64,000 bases of DNA from Cytobacillus sp. IB215665 (GTDB lineage: Bacteria; Bacillota; Bacilli; Bacillales; SM2101), in assembly GCF_033963835.1 (NCBI RefSeq), contig NZ_JAXBME010000004.1, positions 186,001 to 250,000 of the forward strand, written 5' to 3'. Position numbers and translations under genes: made by a program. This document shows positions 18,560-27,544 of this stretch, piece after piece. Numbering within the stretch: position 1 is the first letter of the stretch; every line of letters starts with the position of its first letter. The notes under the pieces are model-generated. The model saw only the letters and a program-made list of their open reading frames with translations, was not told the DNA's origin and did not search any database.

Positions 18560-19660
18560 TTGTCCCCCAAAAAAGCTACTCCGGATTTTATTTTAATTCT
18601 TGTAACTTTGTCATTATTAGCAGTAGGTCTAATCATGGTATACAGCGCCAGTGCGATTTGGGCAGAATACAAGTTTAATGACTCATTTTTTTTCGCCAAA
18701 CGGCAGCTATTATTTGCTGGCATAGGTGTGATAGCGATGTTTTTCCTCATGAGTATTGACTATTGGACATGGCGTTCTTGGGCAAAGGTCATTTTAATTT
18801 TCTGCTTTTTGCTACTTATAGTCGTATTAATTCCTGGCATTGGCGTTGAAAGAAATGGGTCACAAAGCTGGATTGGAGTTGGTGCATTTTCAATTCAACC
18901 TTCTGAATTCACTAAATTAGCAATGATTGCGTTTCTAGCAAAATTTCTTTCCGAAAATCAGAAGGATATTACTTCTTTCAAAAGAGGCCTTTTACCATCA
19001 CTGACCTTAGTTTTTAGTGCCTTTGCTTTAATTATGCTTCAGCCTGATTTAGGAACAGGGACTGTTATGTTAGGGACTTGTATCGTTATCATTTATGTAG
19101 CTGGAGCTCGGATTAGTCATTTCGTTTGGCTTGGCATGTTAGGAATTGCAGGTTTTGCTGGACTGATTATATCAGCACCTTATCGCATGAATAGAATTAC
19201 TTCTTTTATTGATCCATGGCAGGACCCACAAGGTACGGGTTTCCAAATCATCCAGTCACTATATGCAATAGGTCCAGGGGGGTTATTTGGCTTAGGCTTA
19301 GGACAAAGTCGCCAAAAATTCTTTTATCTGCCTGAACCACAGACGGATTTTATTTTCGCTATTATATCTGAAGAGCTTGGTTTTATTGGAGCGTCATTTG
19401 TCATATTGCTTTTCAGTCTCTTATTGTGGCGTGGTATTAGAATAGCGCTTGGTGCACCTGACTTATTTGGTAGCTTCCTTGCGATAGGAATTATCTCCAT
19501 GATAGCTATACAAGTTATTATTAATATTGGTGTTGTAACTGGTCTAATGCCAGTTACTGGGATTACATTGCCGTTTTTAAGCTACGGTGGCTCTTCATTA
19601 ACTTTAATGCTAATGGCTATCGGTGTATTACTTAATGTGAGTAAGCATTCAAGGTATTAG
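18560..19660 (+). CDS. spoVE: Stage V sporulation protein E, SEDS glycosyltransferase
   Basis: SpoVE is a SEDS-family peptidoglycan polymerase for the spore cortex and pairs with SpoVD. The protein has about ten membrane helices and the signatures VYSASAIWA, RNGSQSWIGVGAFSIQPSE, GLGLGQSRQKFFYLPEPQTD and TLPFLSYGGSSL. I chose the TTG at 18560 after GAGGTG; this gives 366 residues and an N-terminus like B. subtilis SpoVE, whereas the GTG at 18551 overlaps that ribosome binding site. A vegetative FtsW may exist elsewhere. murG normally follows but is absent here. Confidence 0.93.
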   Translation: MSPKKATPDFILILVTLSLLAVGLIMVYSASAIWAEYKFNDSFFFAKRQLLFAGIGVIAMFFLMSIDYWTWRSWAKVILIFCFLLLIVVLIPGIGVERNGSQSWIGVGAFSIQPSEFTKLAMIAFLAKFLSENQKDITSFKRGLLPSLTLVFSAFALIMLQPDLGTGTVMLGTCIVIIYVAGARISHFVWLGMLGIAGFAGLIISAPYRMNRITSFIDPWQDPQGTGFQIIQSLYAIGPGGLFGLGLGQSRQKFFYLPEPQTDFIFAIISEELGFIGASFVILLFSLLLWRGIRIALGAPDLFGSFLAIGIISMIAIQVIINIGVVTGLMPVTGITLPFLSYGGSSLTLMLMAIGVLLNVSKHSRY

Positions 19661-19705
19661 TGTATACGTTCGAAGAGTAGCCGTTTAACAATAAATTTTT
19701 TTCAA

Positions 19706-19741
19706 GAGACCCTGTTAATATAACGGGGTTTCTCGTATTTT
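19706..19741 (+). terminator. Terminator-like hairpin after spoVE
   Basis: GAGA-CCC-TGTTA pairs with TAACGGGG-TT-TCTC (19706-19734) with a 2-base bulge and a 3-base loop, followed by a T-rich stretch. It closes the mraY-murD-spoVE unit where the ancestral cluster would continue into murG. Confidence 0.6.
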
Positions 19742-19747
19742 ATTATA

Positions 19748-19863
19748 GGCTCTTTTCACTTACGTTTGAAACAGATGCTAAAATATGATTTTTATAGTCT
19801 TTAGAGAAGAAAAGATGCCACGAGCTTTAGTTAAATTTGTACTTAACTCATTCGAAAACAGCC
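19748..19863 (+). repeat. Dispersed intergenic repeat, copy 4 (internally shortened)
   Basis: 116 bp. Both ends (ggctcttttcac and gaaaacagcc) and the core agaagaaaagatgccacgag are kept, but the segment after the core that normally holds acgaaaaacaacaatt is missing. It lies in the spoVE-murB gap. Confidence 0.75.
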
Positions 19864-20343
19864 TTATTATAAAATAGTGTAATAGGGGTCGTTATGTTTC
19901 ATAAATTAACGAAAACTTGTTGTTTCAGATGGTGTTACGAAAATGTATAATAAAGTATAATAGGCTTTTTATAACAAACTTTGTTGCAGCTGTAATTAAA
20001 TAAAAGAGCAAGCTGAGTTTGATGTGAGTATCACCTTTTAGAGAAAGGCTCTTTTTGTATTTGTTGCTATTGTTATCAAATTAGTACTATAAAAAATGAA
20101 TTTATACCGTTAGTCATCGTTGTATAGAAGAAAAGATGCCACGAATTCTAGTTGTGTACGTGTTTATTTCTTAATACGAAAAACAACAATTAATGAGAAA
20201 ACAGCCAAGAGAAGGGACTAATTGTATTGATCTATATACGAAATTCTATAATATATCCAAATAACATAATCATATCAATCTAGTTTATAAGCTCGTAGTA
20301 TTATTCAATATAGATATAACCAGTACAGAAGGAGGTTGCCAAG
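19864..20343. other. Rest of the spoVE-murB gap at the expected murG locus
   Basis: No reading frame with murG features exists here. The stretch contains a left-end repeat fragment (ggctttttat at 19963, then aactttgttgc), one full repeat copy (20047-20206, listed separately) and a possible weak promoter before murB with TATAAT at 20247-20252 but only a poor -35. The remainder is AT-rich and unassigned. Confidence 0.6.
20047..20206 (+). repeat. Dispersed intergenic repeat, copy 5 (well-preserved reference copy)
   Basis: 160 bp, forward orientation, and the clearest example of the family. Left end ggctctttttgtatttgttg, then ctattgttatcaaa, then gttagtcatcgttgtata, core gaagaaaagatgccacgaat, then gtgtacgtgttta, then acgaaaaacaacaattaatg and right end agaaaacagcc. 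The two ends form an imperfect inverted repeat. Confidence 0.88.
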
Positions 20344-21252
20344 ATGGAAAAAATAGCTGCGGAGTTGCTTCATGAAAATGTCGGAAAAGTTCGGTTAAAT
20401 GAACCGCTTGCTAATCATACAACAATAAAAATTGGGGGCCCAGTAGACTTATTTGTCGAGCCAAAAGACATACCAGCTTTATACAAAACGATGGAAATAG
20501 TAAATAAATATGGAGTAACATGGCGAGCAATTGGGCGAGGATCAAATTTATTGGTGTCAGATTTGGGAATCGAAGGAGTAGTAATTAAGCTTGGAGAAGG
20601 CCTTGATCATTTGGATATAGATGGTACAAACGTTACTGTTGGAGCGGGTTATTCTATTATAAAACTAGCTACCATCATAAGCAAAAAGGGTCTTTCAGGT
20701 TTAGAGTTTGCAGGAGGTATACCAGGTTCAATTGGTGGTGCAGTTTATATGAATGCTGGTGCACACGGATCTGATATTTCGAAAATACTTAAAAGAGCGC
20801 GCATACTGTTTGAAGACGGTACGATTGAATGGTTATCATGTGAAGAGTTGGAATTTTCATATCGAACCTCTATTTTGCAAAGCAGGCGCCCGGGAATTTG
20901 TGTGGAAGCCCAGTTCACTTTTGAGTCAGGTGACCGTGAACTTATTGTCGCTGAGATGCAAAAAAACAAAGATTACCGACGTGATACGCAACCATTTCAT
21001 TTCCCTAACTGTGGAAGTGTTTTTAGAAACCCCCTACCAAATTATGCAGGACAACTAATAGAAGTTGCTGGATTAAAAGGGTATGCAATGGGTGGTGCAC
21101 AAATCTCTGAACAGCATGCTAACTTTATCGTTAACACTGGTAAGGCAAAAGCAGAGGATGTATTGAATTTAATACAACATGTTAAACGAACAATATACGA
21201 TCTTTACGATATTGAAATGAAGACAGAGGTTGAAATAATAGGAAAAAAGTAG
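20344..21252 (+). CDS. murB: UDP-N-acetylenolpyruvoylglucosamine reductase MurB
   Basis: MurB reduces UDP-GlcNAc-enolpyruvate to UDP-MurNAc with NADPH and FAD. The 302-residue protein shows the FAD-binding blocks [15 protein letters not shown] and [18 protein letters not shown], then [20 protein letters not shown] and the catalytic region [20 protein letters not shown]. It is a type II enzyme like that of B. subtilis. AGAAGGAGG precedes the ATG. Normally murG is directly upstream; here a 683-base gap with repeats replaces it, and murB probably has its own promoter. Confidence 0.95.
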   Translation: MEKIAAELLHENVGKVRLNEPLANHTTIKIGGPVDLFVEPKDIPALYKTMEIVNKYGVTWRAIGRGSNLLVSDLGIEGVVIKLGEGLDHLDIDGTNVTVGAGYSIIKLATIISKKGLSGLEFAGGIPGSIGGAVYMNAGAHGSDISKILKRARILFEDGTIEWLSCEELEFSYRTSILQSRRPGICVEAQFTFESGDRELIVAEMQKNKDYRRDTQPFHFPNCGSVFRNPLPNYAGQLIEVAGLKGYAMGGAQISEQHANFIVNTGKAKAEDVLNLIQHVKRTIYDLYDIEMKTEVEIIGKK

Positions 21253-21322
21253 CATGTTTTTTCTCTGATTTCAAGTATATATTGTGATATAATAATTAAC
21301 AATACAAACTATTGAAAATGTT

Positions 21323-21354
21323 AAACGGCATATATAACCTATGCCGTTTTGTTT
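21323..21354 (+). terminator. Terminator after murB
   Basis: AAACGGCAT (21323-21331) pairs with ATGCCGTTT (21341-21349) and is followed by a T-rich tail. Confidence 0.8.
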
Positions 21355-21406
21355 CTCTTTTTCAACCCTGTTGGTAATAACGGTGTGAAAATTTCTCCAA
21401 ACATAT

Positions 21407-21530
21407 AGCTGTCTTTCGCTTCAATCGTTGTTTTTGGCATAAGAAATTAGCACGCCTACAACTAGAGTTTAATTAGCCTTTTCTTCTTTAATGATGCAAT
21501 TGTATAAAACCACTATTTACTGTTTTTACA
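21407..21530 (-). repeat. Dispersed intergenic repeat, copy 6 (degenerate)
   Basis: Reverse orientation. agctgtctttcgcttcaatc, gttgtttttggcataagaa, cacgcctacaactagag and cttttcttct align with the reverse complement of the reference copy at 20047-20206. The far end is not clear. With the terminator at 21323 it fills the 335-base murB-divIB gap. Confidence 0.6.
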
Positions 21531-21587
21531 TAGTAACATGAGTAATAACATGAAATGAGCTTTAAATATAGATCGGGGTGACTTTTT

Positions 21588-22370
21588 TTGGGGAAAGAAA
21601 AAGTTGTTGTACTTGAAGATCGGGTTCCCAAACTAAAACAGCAACGAAAACAAAAAGTAAATAGAAGGCTTATTTATTATATTCTATTTTTTTTTCTTAT
21701 GATCATTACAATAGTGTATTTTCAGTCCCCCTTAAGTAAAGTTTCTTCAATATCGGTAAGTGGGAATCACCATGTTTCAACTGAAGAAATCATTGATTTG
21801 AGTGGAGTTTCGACCAAAAATAGCTTTTGGAGCGTCAATGAAAACAGCATAACACAGTCCATTTCTGCACATGAAGAAATAGCAGAAGTATCTGTTCAAA
21901 AGCAATTCCCAAACAAAGTACTTATATTAGTCACAGAGACAAGGCGGATCGGTTACATGTTAAACGAAAGTCGCTTTTATCCGATTCTAGAAAATGGTAA
22001 ATCCCTTACTGATGAAAAACAATCCGTTTCATCCCCAGATGCTCCTGTATTTGTAAATTGGTCGAGCAGTGATGATGTTGACATGATGATAGAAGAATTA
22101 GTTCAGTTATCTGATGAAGTGAGCAATTCAATTTCAGAAATTCATCATACACCAACACCTTCAGACCCATTGCATATTACCCTTTATATGAATGACGGAT
22201 TTGAGGTAAGTGGCACAATAACAAATTTCTCTAGAAAAATGGCTTTTTATCCGTCAATTGTAAATCACCTTGATCCTTCAGTGAAGGGGATTATTGACAT
22301 TGAAGTTGGGAGTTTCTTTTCACCTTACAACCAGCATAAGGAGGAGCAGGAGAGTGAAAATCAGGGGTAA
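21588..22370 (+). CDS. divIB: Cell division protein DivIB (FtsQ homologue)
   Basis: DivIB is a bitopic divisome protein that interacts with FtsL and DivIC. The 260-residue product has a basic cytoplasmic N-terminus with VPKLKQQRKQKVNRRL, a membrane segment at about residues 28-48 and a POTRA domain beginning at SKVSSISVSGNHHVSTEEI, followed by the beta domain. The start is a TTG at 21588, 6 bases after GGGGTGA. The end overlaps ylxW by 17 bases in another frame. The gene order murB-divIB-ylxW-ylxX-sbp matches B. subtilis. Confidence 0.92.
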   Translation: MGKEKVVVLEDRVPKLKQQRKQKVNRRLIYYILFFFLMIITIVYFQSPLSKVSSISVSGNHHVSTEEIIDLSGVSTKNSFWSVNENSITQSISAHEEIAEVSVQKQFPNKVLILVTETRRIGYMLNESRFYPILENGKSLTDEKQSVSSPDAPVFVNWSSSDDVDMMIEELVQLSDEVSNSISEIHHTPTPSDPLHITLYMNDGFEVSGTITNFSRKMAFYPSIVNHLDPSVKGIIDIEVGSFFSPYNQHKEEQESENQG

Positions 22371-23058
22371 ACATGTCATTTTATCCTTTGTTTCTTTAGT
22401 TATCGGTTTTCTTATCGCATTTTCTTATCATGTTACCACAAGTAACGATGGGACTCCTCGTATAACGGACAAGCAGTGGGAGAGAGATTTTCGATATCGA
22501 GAACAATTGATAGCACTAGAGGAAAAAAACCGAGAATTGTTTAATACAATTAAAGAAAAGCAAGATGAAGTAAGAGAATACGAAGAGGAATTAGCTAAAC
22601 AGGAAGGCATTTATTTTAATTTAGTTGAAGATGTAGAAAAGTATAGAATGTTTGTTGGAGAAATCGATGTGCAAGGTGAAGGTATTGAAGTTACTTTGTC
22701 GGATGCAGAATACGTACCTGATGAAGAGAACGTGAATAATTACATAGTTCATGAAGGGCATGTATTTAAAGTAATAAATGAATTACTCATATCAGGTGCT
22801 TCAGCAATTGCGATCAACGGACAAAGAATTTCTCGAAATTCGTACATATTATGTAATGGACCTGTTATTGAAGTTGATGGTAATCAACATGCTGAACCAT
22901 TTGTCATTACAGCTATTGGAGAAGCAAACACGCTTTATGAATCTCTTTATATTATTGGTGGTATTTACGATCAATTAGTGAGTGATAATATTTTTGTAAA
23001 TATAGACAAAAAAGAAAACATCATGTTTGAACCCCTTTTAGGGGTAAGTACACAATAG
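22354..23058 (+). CDS. ylxW: DUF881 membrane-anchored protein YlxW
   Basis: This 234-residue protein has an N-terminal membrane segment (about residues 7-25), a coiled-coil stretch (about 45-85) and a DUF881 domain with GEGIEVTLSDAE, ISGASAIAINGQRIS and GPVIEVDG. I chose the GTG at 22354 because AAGGAGG lies 9 bases upstream. The function of YlxW is not established, but the family is found with division genes in many Firmicutes and Actinobacteria. The preceding divIB overlaps it by 17 bases. Confidence 0.88.
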   Translation: MKIRGKHVILSFVSLVIGFLIAFSYHVTTSNDGTPRITDKQWERDFRYREQLIALEEKNRELFNTIKEKQDEVREYEEELAKQEGIYFNLVEDVEKYRMFVGEIDVQGEGIEVTLSDAEYVPDEENVNNYIVHEGHVFKVINELLISGASAIAINGQRISRNSYILCNGPVIEVDGNQHAEPFVITAIGEANTLYESLYIIGGIYDQLVSDNIFVNIDKKENIMFEPLLGVSTQ

Positions 23059-23069
23059 TTGGATTATTA

Positions 23070-23147
23070 GGCTATTTTTTATCCTTTGTAGTTCATTATA
23101 TAAAATGATACCAAAACAAGGCAGGCAACAACGATGCGAAAACAGGC
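23070..23147 (+). repeat. Dispersed intergenic repeat, copy 7 (minimal, ends only)
   Basis: A 78-bp short form that keeps mainly the ends: ggctattttttatcctttg on the left and ggcaacaacgatgcgaaaac plus aggc on the right. The core with gccacgaa is lost. It lies between ylxW and ylxX. Confidence 0.6.
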
Positions 23148-23172
23148 AATTATTAAGGTCAGGTGATTTTCA

Positions 23173-23895
23173 TTGGGCAGCAAAAAAGTTATCTCAATAA
23201 CAATAATCACAGTAATTATTGGATTTATGATTGCAGTTCAATTTCAAAGTATTAACAAGCCTGTTGTCCGTGATACGAGAGATACTTGGGAAATTCGTGA
23301 GGATATTAAGAAAGAACAAGAGCTTACATTTCAGTTACATCAAGAAATTTCAAATTATAACGATAAATTGGAGAAATATAAAACAGAACGACAAGATGAT
23401 GCGGTACTTAAGGAAACGTTAGACGAGCTAAAATTAAAGGCTGGTTTAACTGATGTAAGTGGACCAGGTGTTATCTTAACTGTGAAGCCGTTTTTCGCTG
23501 ATATCATGCCAGGTGAACGTGTTCATACAGTTTCGCCAGAACTACTGAAAAGGTTAATTAATGAATTAAATCAATATAACGCAGTAGATATTTCTATAGC
23601 TGAACAACGGGTAATAAATACTACAGTGATTAGAGACATAAACGGCATCACAAAAATAGATGGATATCCTCTTAATAGATTTCCATTTGAAATTAAAGTA
23701 ATTGCTAAGAATGAAGAAGGAGCAGAAAAATTATATAACAGATTACAGGTCTCTAGCATGATTGATGCTTTCGTTTATGATAATTTACAAGTTGTGATCT
23801 CCGATCCAATAGCATCGATTGAAGTACCGGCTTTTTCAGAAATACCTCGTATCAAAAATATGAAGCCTGTAAATGCCGAAGAGGAGGAGAAATAG
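23173..23895 (+). CDS. ylxX: DUF881 membrane-anchored protein YlxX
   Basis: This 240-residue paralogue of YlxW has an N-terminal membrane segment (about residues 4-22), a coiled coil (about 40-85) and a DUF881 domain with SGPGVILTVKP, LINELNQYNAVDISIAEQRV and INGITKIDGYPLNRFPFEI. Translation probably starts at the TTG at 23173, 6 bases after AGGTGA. It overlaps no neighbour and ends 1 base before the sbp start. No biochemical function is known. Confidence 0.88.
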   Translation: MGSKKVISITIITVIIGFMIAVQFQSINKPVVRDTRDTWEIREDIKKEQELTFQLHQEISNYNDKLEKYKTERQDDAVLKETLDELKLKAGLTDVSGPGVILTVKPFFADIMPGERVHTVSPELLKRLINELNQYNAVDISIAEQRVINTTVIRDINGITKIDGYPLNRFPFEIKVIAKNEEGAEKLYNRLQVSSMIDAFVYDNLQVVISDPIASIEVPAFSEIPRIKNMKPVNAEEEEK

Positions 23896-23896
23896 T

Positions 23897-24259
23897 ATGT
23901 GGCTTCCACTTATCGGCTTAATTCTTGGAATAATATTAGGTTTGCTAACAGATATACGCATACCAGATGAATATTCTAATTATTTATCAATTGCTATACT
24001 TGCAGCATTAGATACGCTCTTTGGAGGAATCCGGGCACATTTACAAAATGTATACGATGAGAAAGTCTTTGTGTCTGGCTTTATCTTTAATATACTTTTA
24101 GCTACAAGTTTGGCTTTTCTAGGTGTTCATCTTGGTGTAGACTTGTATTTAGCAGCAGTATTTGCATTTGGGGTAAGATTGTTTCAAAATATTGCAGTGA
24201 TTAGACGAACTTTATTGTCTAAATGGAAGATTACTCACAAAAAAACTGAAAAAAATTAA
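23897..24259 (+). CDS. sbp: Small basic membrane protein Sbp (DUF1290)
   Basis: This 120-residue protein has three to four membrane helices and a basic C-terminus. The blocks ALDTLFGGIRAHLQ, FVSGFIFNILLA and FLGVHLGVDLYLAAVFAFG are almost identical to B. subtilis Sbp. I chose the ATG at 23897 because GAGGAGGAG precedes it. Its role is unknown, though it is conserved between ylxX and ftsA. Confidence 0.9.
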   Translation: MWLPLIGLILGIILGLLTDIRIPDEYSNYLSIAILAALDTLFGGIRAHLQNVYDEKVFVSGFIFNILLATSLAFLGVHLGVDLYLAAVFAFGVRLFQNIAVIRRTLLSKWKITHKKTEKN

Positions 24260-24681
24260 TTTTTATTAAAGGGAATAGATAGGATTTGTTGAATATTTTC
24301 CATATAAGAATGTGTTCAATAGGGAGGATAAAAAGGACTGAGAAGAACAAGCCGGTGAAGCATTGAAGGCTAGAGTAAAACTCAAGTACATGAAAGGTGT
24401 TTTTGTTGCCTTGTATCAAGTAGTCTTTATTACCTTTGCTTCATTTGTAGACGACATAAAAGATATACGTAAGGATACAGAAAAGCCCACTATGGTGTCT
24501 ACCACGTCAATTACATACGTGCACAGAACTGCTTGTTCAAGTTCAATTTTCCCAGACCTTTAAACTTTCTTTGAAGATTGATTTGTAAAGTTTGATGTAC
24601 CATTTATTGAATCGATTAATAAAGGACATATGCTCAGCATGAACAGTTATTATTTATGATTGAAAAAGGAGGTGCCAAAGA
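24260..24681. other. Leader region of ftsAZ, no convincing gene
   Basis: This 422-base gap between sbp and ftsA holds no recognised protein. A 66-codon frame (24363-24563, TTG start) lacks a good ribosome binding site and resembles nothing I know. A candidate SigH promoter lies near its left end (listed separately). In B. subtilis this interval carries several ftsAZ promoters, so regulatory content is likely. Confidence 0.5.
24267..24295 (+). promoter_or_regulatory. Candidate SigH promoter for ftsAZ
   Basis: AAAGGGAAT (24267-24275) fits the SigH -35 consensus RNAGGAWWW with one mismatch. After 11 bases, GTTGAATAT (24287-24295) fits the -10 consensus RNNGAATWW perfectly. One B. subtilis ftsAZ promoter is SigH-dependent and raises FtsZ at the start of sporulation. 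The start codon is far (about 385 bases), so proof is needed. Confidence 0.4.
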
Positions 24682-25968
24682 ATGAACAGCAATGAAGTTT
24701 TTGTTAGTCTTGACATCGGTACATCCAATGTTAAAGTGATCATAGGTGAAATGGCAAATGATACTTTAAATATTATTGGGGTAGGTAATGTTAATTCACA
24801 TGGATTAAGAAAAGGTTCAATTGTTGATATAGACGAAACCGTTCATTCTATTAAAAAGGCAATAGAACAAGCCGAAAGAATGGTTGGTATTCCCATCCAA
24901 AGCGTTGTTGTGGGTGTGTCTGCTAATAGTGTGCAACTCCAAGATGCACATGGTGTTGTAGCTGTATCGAGTGAAAATAGGGAAATTAATGACCAAGATG
25001 TAGCTAGAGTCATAGAGGCAGCGCAAGTTGTATCAATCCCCCCAGAGAGAGAAATTATAGATGTGATTCCAAAACAATTTATCGTCGATGGGCTTGATGA
25101 AATTAACGACCCGAGAGGAATGTTAGGAGTCCGCCTTGAAATGGAAGGAACCATTATTACTGGATCAAAAACGATATTACATAATTTACTTAGGTGTGTA
25201 GAGCGTGCAGGTTTAGAAATAACGGCTATTTGTTTACAACCACTCGCTGCGGGTTCGATCTCTTTATCTCGGGATGAAATGGAGTTTGGTGTAGCTCTAG
25301 TTGATATCGGTGGCGGTTCTACAACTATAGCGTTTTTTGAAAATGGACATTTAAAGGCTACAACGGTTTTACCGATAGGAGGGGATCATATAACAAAAGA
25401 TCTTTCTATTGGTTTAAGAGCCTCTACTGAAGACGCTGAAAAGATAAAAACAAAGTATGGACATGCTTTTTATGATACAGCCTCAGAAGAAGAAACATTT
25501 AATGTTCCGATTATTGGTAGCGATAAAGAAGAACAATATAATCAACTAATAATCTCAGACATTATTGAAGCTAGATTTGAAGAAATGTTTGACATGATTA
25601 AAAATGAAGTAAGACAATTAGGAATTCGTGAATTGCCTGGAGGTTATGTACTTACTGGTGGTGCTGTTAATATTTCAGGATCTTTGGAATTAGCACAACA
25701 AATTTTAGCAAATAACGTGAGGGTAGCAATTCCTGATTACATTGGTGTAAGAGAACCTCAATATACTACTGGAGTAGGATTAATTCAATTTGCATATAGA
25801 AATGCCAAGCTTCAAGGCAAAAGTATTGTTGAGGAAAATGGCCCTATAGATCTATCAGAAAAAAGAGTAGCAAAAAAACCTCAACAATTAAAGCAAAAAT
25901 CTAAGCAAAAAAATGAAGAAAATCTGAGTGAAAAAGTCAAGAAATTTTTCGGGTTATTTTGGGAATAA
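24682..25968 (+). CDS. ftsA: Cell division protein FtsA
   Basis: FtsA is an actin-like ATPase that anchors the FtsZ ring to the membrane. The 428-residue protein begins FVSLDIGTSNVKVIIGE, the phosphate-1 motif, and includes VDIGGGSTTIAFFENG and GYVLTGGAVNISGS. The C-terminus ends in an amphipathic helix, EKVKKFFGLFWE, typical of the membrane-targeting sequence. AAAGGAGGTG precedes the ATG. ftsZ follows 46 bases downstream with its own strong ribosome binding site. Confidence 0.95.
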   Translation: MNSNEVFVSLDIGTSNVKVIIGEMANDTLNIIGVGNVNSHGLRKGSIVDIDETVHSIKKAIEQAERMVGIPIQSVVVGVSANSVQLQDAHGVVAVSSENREINDQDVARVIEAAQVVSIPPEREIIDVIPKQFIVDGLDEINDPRGMLGVRLEMEGTIITGSKTILHNLLRCVERAGLEITAICLQPLAAGSISLSRDEMEFGVALVDIGGGSTTIAFFENGHLKATTVLPIGGDHITKDLSIGLRASTEDAEKIKTKYGHAFYDTASEEETFNVPIIGSDKEEQYNQLIISDIIEARFEEMFDMIKNEVRQLGIRELPGGYVLTGGAVNISGSLELAQQILANNVRVAIPDYIGVREPQYTTGVGLIQFAYRNAKLQGKSIVEENGPIDLSEKRVAKKPQQLKQKSKQKNEENLSEKVKKFFGLFWE

Positions 25969-26014
25969 CAAGATGAAAACTTCTTAGTAAATCGATAAAT
26001 TAGGAGGATTTGTG

Positions 26015-27142
26015 ATGTTAGATTTTGAAACAAATCTTGATCAATTAGCGACAATAAAAGTAATCGGTGTCGGTGGTGGAGGAAATAACGCCGTAAATCG
26101 AATGATTGAGCATGGAGTACAAGGTGTAGAATTTATAGCTGTAAATACTGATGCACAAGCGCTAAATCTTTCAAAAGCAGAGATTAAAATGCAAATCGGG
26201 GCAAAGTTAACTCGAGGTCTTGGAGCTGGTGCTAATCCTGAAGTAGGAAAAAAAGCAGCTGAAGAAAGTAAAGAACAGCTAGAAGAAGTGTTAAACGGAG
26301 CAGATATGGTTTTTGTTACAGCAGGAATGGGTGGAGGTACAGGGACTGGTGCAGCACCTGTAATAGCCCAAATTGCGAAAGATTTAGGTGCATTGACTGT
26401 AGGAGTTGTAACACGTCCTTTTACATTTGAGGGTAGAAAGAGATCTACTCAAGCTGGTGGCGGTATTGCAGCAATGAAAGATTCTGTAGATACTTTGATT
26501 GTTATCCCGAATGATAGATTATTAGAAATCGTTGATAAAAATACACCAATGTTAGAAGCATTCCGTGAGGCTGACAATGTATTACGTCAAGGTGTACAAG
26601 GTATTTCAGATTTGATCGCAACGCCAGGTTTAATAAACCTTGATTTTGCTGATGTTAAGACAATAATGTCAAACAGAGGCTCAGCATTAATGGGTATCGG
26701 TATTGCAACAGGTGAAAACCGTGCTGCGGAAGCTGCAAAAAAGGCTATTTCAAGTCCATTACTTGAAATTCCTATTGACGGTGCTCAAGGAGTCCTAATG
26801 AATATAACTGGTGGCATGAACTTAAGCTTGTACGAAGTACAAGAAGCGGCCGATATTGTAGCTTCTGCATCAGATCAAGAAGTGAATATGATTTTTGGCT
26901 CAGTAATCAATGAGAGCTTAAAAGACGAAATAGTAGTAACGGTGATTGCGACAGGATTTAACGAAACTGAAATTCCTCAAGGTAGACAAATTCGTCAATC
27001 AGTAGGTGCGAATACGCAAAAAGCAACTGCAGCAACTAGCCGTGAAAAGGAAAGTGAAAGTGTATCGAACTTTAATCCTCAGCAGACTGAGGATACATTA
27101 GACATCCCTACATTTTTACGTAATCGAAACCGCAGACGTTAA
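26015..27142 (+). CDS. ftsZ: Cell division GTPase FtsZ
   Basis: FtsZ is the tubulin-like GTPase that forms the division ring. The 375-residue protein has [15 protein letters not shown] near the N-terminus and the tubulin signature [13 protein letters not shown] (about residues 106-118), followed by a variable linker. The C-terminal peptide [13 protein letters not shown] binds FtsA, SepF and other partners. I chose the ATG at 26015 because AGGAGG lies 7 bases upstream and the family starts MLDFETN. A terminator follows. Confidence 0.97.
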   Translation: MLDFETNLDQLATIKVIGVGGGGNNAVNRMIEHGVQGVEFIAVNTDAQALNLSKAEIKMQIGAKLTRGLGAGANPEVGKKAAEESKEQLEEVLNGADMVFVTAGMGGGTGTGAAPVIAQIAKDLGALTVGVVTRPFTFEGRKRSTQAGGGIAAMKDSVDTLIVIPNDRLLEIVDKNTPMLEAFREADNVLRQGVQGISDLIATPGLINLDFADVKTIMSNRGSALMGIGIATGENRAAEAAKKAISSPLLEIPIDGAQGVLMNITGGMNLSLYEVQEAADIVASASDQEVNMIFGSVINESLKDEIVVTVIATGFNETEIPQGRQIRQSVGANTQKATAATSREKESESVSNFNPQQTEDTLDIPTFLRNRNRRR

Positions 27143-27171
27143 TAATTTCATATTAAAAACTTCTAAGAGAG

Positions 27172-27206
27172 AGCATGGATCGTATTTATTGATTCGTGCT
27201 TTTTTA
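27172..27206 (+). terminator. Terminator after ftsZ
   Basis: AGCATGGATC (27172-27181) pairs with GATTCGTGCT (27191-27200), including two G-T pairs, and is followed by a run of T. It ends the ftsAZ transcript. Confidence 0.75.
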
Positions 27207-27210
27207 TATT

Positions 27211-27366
27211 AGACTATTTTCACTTGAATTGTTGTTATTAGCACAAGATGTAAACGAGTTTACTATCGTGCAATGTATTTTTTCTTATTTATAATGGTAA
27301 TGATAGTGTGAAAAATCTAAATAGATGTGCTATTTAAATAGGATTGCAACAAAGTTTAAGAAAATT
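27211..27366 (-). repeat. Dispersed intergenic repeat, copy 8 (degenerate)
   Basis: Reverse orientation, diverged. Recognisable parts are gactattttcac, attgttgttatta, cgtgcaatg and, at the far end, gcaacaaagtttaagaaaa. It follows the ftsZ terminator directly and, with the spoIIGA promoter, accounts for most of the 402-base gap before spoIIGA. Confidence 0.5.
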
Positions 27367-27406
27367 ACCTCATATAAAAAAGTGATTGCTGCTGGATTCA
27401 TAGTTG

Positions 27407-27494
27407 TTTGACAATATAAGCTTAAATCCAACAAAAAATTCCTCATTAATTCCTACAAAGATTGACAGACATCACAACACATTATATATATACT
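27407..27494 (+). promoter_or_regulatory. Candidate Spo0A-controlled promoter of spoIIGA-sigE
   Basis: TTGACA at 27462-27467 is separated by 21 bases from TATACT at 27489-27494. The B. subtilis spoIIG promoter is known for an unusually long 22-base spacer and activation by Spo0A~P. TTTGACA at 27407-27413 differs by one base from an inverted 0A box (TTCGACA) and lies 55 bases upstream. A normal-spaced alternative (TATATA, 17 bases) is also present, so the mechanism is not certain. Confidence 0.45.
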
Positions 27495-27544
27495 AGTTTC
27501 AAATAAATATACTAACAAAGGAGCTACAAGGAAGGGGAACTTGA

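Noticed and set aside
24363-24563. 66-codon open frame between sbp and ftsA
   Set aside because: TTG start without a proper ribosome binding site, no recognisable motif, unusual composition for a Bacillus small protein and no overlap with a conserved gene position.
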